Positions 13,104-13,881 of a stretch of 13,881 nt of DNA are shown piece by piece. Source of the DNA: Spirochaetota bacterium (lineage in GTDB: Bacteria; Spirochaetota; UBA4802; UBA5550); NCBI GenBank assembly GCA_022704585.1, contig JAKJGD010000011.1, forward strand, positions 1-13,881, read 5' to 3'. Position 1 is the stretch's first letter. Every line of letters starts with the position of its first letter. Below the pieces are notes generated by a model. The model was not told the DNA's origin and made no database searches. It saw only the letters and a program-made list of their open reading frames with translations. The translations under genes were made by a program, and so were the position numbers.

Positions 13104-13472
13104 TTAAAACGTCTTCTTCTTCAGAGCCTCTTTCTGGGCTTCTTTGTTTGCCTCCTGCTCCAGCTGTTTGAGCTTCTTGGTAAAATCATCAAATGACTTC
13201 TGCACCTGCGGATCTTTTGCGGCCTGATCAAATATACTCTTGCTTCCGGTGATACAGGCGATGCAGGCGATGTTGAGGAGGAGTGACAGGGCGCAGCCGA
13301 TTATCGAGGTCACCAGGCCTCCCGTTGAAAGGGTGTTCTCCGGTGCTTCCCTGCGGGCAAGCACACCCGTGACGATCCCTATGATTCCAAGAATGATTCC
13401 GATAAAGCTGAACGGCCCTGTAAACACGAAGAGGATTGATAATATTCCAAGCACAAGCGAAGCGACGGCCAT
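13104..13472 (-). CDS. Small membrane protein, DUF4190-like
   Basis: A 122-residue protein. Residues 2-38 form a Gly/Ile-rich helical hairpin (VASLVLGILSILF, IGIILGIIGIVTGVLARRE), residues 50-76 a third membrane segment, and residues 80-122 a charged, Lys/Glu-rich tail likely to be a helix or coiled coil in the cytoplasm. The ASLVLGILS..GIILGIIGIVTG...GGLVTSIIGCALS layout is that of DUF4190 proteins, whose role is unknown. The start has GGAGG four bases upstream. It follows the next gene by 15 bases and is probably translated from the same mRNA. The end of the coding region is clean, with no terminator seen. Confidence 0.75.
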   Translation of the reverse strand: MAVASLVLGILSILFVFTGPFSFIGIILGIIGIVTGVLARREAPENTLSTGGLVTSIIGCALSLLLNIACIACITGSKSIFDQAAKDPQVQKSFDDFTKKLKQLEQEANKEAQKEALKKKTF

Positions 13473-13487
13473 AATGCCTCCGAGTGG

Positions 13488-13881
13488 TCACTCTGATTCA
13501 AGGTATTTTTTTATTTCTTCATTTGTTTTGAGCAGGGCCAGTGTCGCACCGGCAATGCCGAGCTGCATGATCACGAGCAGCCAGCTTACCTTTTCGCCGG
13601 TTACGCTCGCATAGATTACCCAGAGCACGTTATACAGGGCGAGCCCTGCCGCGAACCTCTTCAGCCATTCAATACCCCCGGCCGCGCCCTTTAGCACCAT
13701 GATACCGCTCATGAGGGCCAGAACGCCGACCGCGAATATCAGTATGCCGAATATTACCAGAAACACGCCACCGACCCCGGACAGGAGCTGGTTTATGCCT
13801 CCGGCAATCATCAGACCGCCTTGTATGACCGAAAACACGCCGGTAATTATCGCCAGCGTGGCAAGGAGAGTCAGAACCAAG
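13488..13881 (-). CDS. Integral membrane protein, 5' end outside the window
   Basis: At least 130 residues with four hydrophobic segments, about 2-24, 28-62 (long, could be two), 75-92 and 98-116, and a short charged tail (KTNEEIKKYLESE). Glycine-rich repeats such as GGVFLVIFGILIFAVGVLAL suggest tightly packed helices. The frame is open to the window edge. A TTG near the edge could serve as a start, but the gene probably begins further out. It precedes the DUF4190-like gene by 15 bases in a likely operon. I do not recognise a family with a known function. Confidence 0.7.
   Translation of the reverse strand, partial: LVLTLLATLAIITGVFSVIQGGLMIAGGINQLLSGVGGVFLVIFGILIFAVGVLALMSGIMVLKGAAGGIEWLKRFAAGLALYNVLWVIYASVTGEKVSWLLVIMQLGIAGATLALLKTNEEIKKYLESE

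Noticed and set aside
1..13881. CRISPR array, transposase, phage genes or an alternative genetic code
   Set aside because: No regular direct repeats with spacers and no recombinase or phage motifs are visible. TAA and TGA both end intact genes here, so the in-frame stops are better read as lesions.

Overview
The window looks like a chromosomal segment from a spirochaete, probably an uncultured, anaerobic or sediment-type lineage. The strongest pointer is the first gene, a periplasmic flagellin core protein (FlaB). It carries the spirochaetal insert [14 protein letters not shown] and the conserved FlaB ends, and by eye it is closer to Leptospira FlaB than to Treponema FlaB. A tetraheme cytochrome, a 2[4Fe-4S] ferredoxin and a divergent ClpX-type ATPase of a kind I associate with deltaproteobacteria fit an anaerobic or respiratory-flexible lifestyle. 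No phage, transposase, CRISPR array or rRNA is visible.

Layout. 42-947 (+): flaB with a strong ribosome binding site and an intrinsic terminator. 946-4610 (-): an envelope block read right to left, with a secreted M23 metallopeptidase, galE, and a polysaccharide flippase (Wzx-like) broken by one frameshift and two stop codons. 4861-5156 (+): a complete single-gene unit for a 56-residue ferredoxin, with promoter, SD and terminator. 5178-6753 (-): a ClpX-like AAA+ unfoldase without the zinc-binding domain, with its own promoter and a 5' leader hairpin. 6660-7600: AT-rich and poorly coding; it holds a 38-residue Cys-rich peptide resembling the zinc tail of class II ribonucleotide reductase, two low-confidence overlapping small ORFs on opposite strands, and a long inverted repeat. 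7613-8492 (-): tRNA-Leu(CAA) with a terminator, a hotdog thioesterase and a free-standing MshEN-like protein. 8804-9457 (+): tetraheme cytochrome c, whose 3' end overlaps a convergent gene for a protein with two degenerate receiver-like domains (9432-10421, -). 10544-11797 (-): a lipoprotein made of a PI-PLC catalytic domain and a beta/gamma-crystallin domain, interrupted by one TAA. 12109-12864 (-): a divergent Lgt-family membrane protein. 12879-13038: an inverted AACGCAGAG-type intergenic repeat. 13104-13881 (-): two small membrane proteins in a likely operon, the first cut by the window edge.

The genes do not form one pathway. The common theme is the cell envelope (flagellin, M23 peptidase, galE plus flippase, PI-PLC lipoprotein, Lgt homologue, small membrane proteins) with scattered redox and regulatory proteins. 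The parts most worth a second look are the ClpX variant with its leader hairpin, the RNR-tail-like micro-peptide, the hairpin around a start site at 7482-7586, the double pseudo-receiver protein, and the nonsense-interrupted but otherwise intact PI-PLC/crystallin gene. I did not find a convincing multi-gene novel system. All family assignments come from reading motifs by eye, without database searches.
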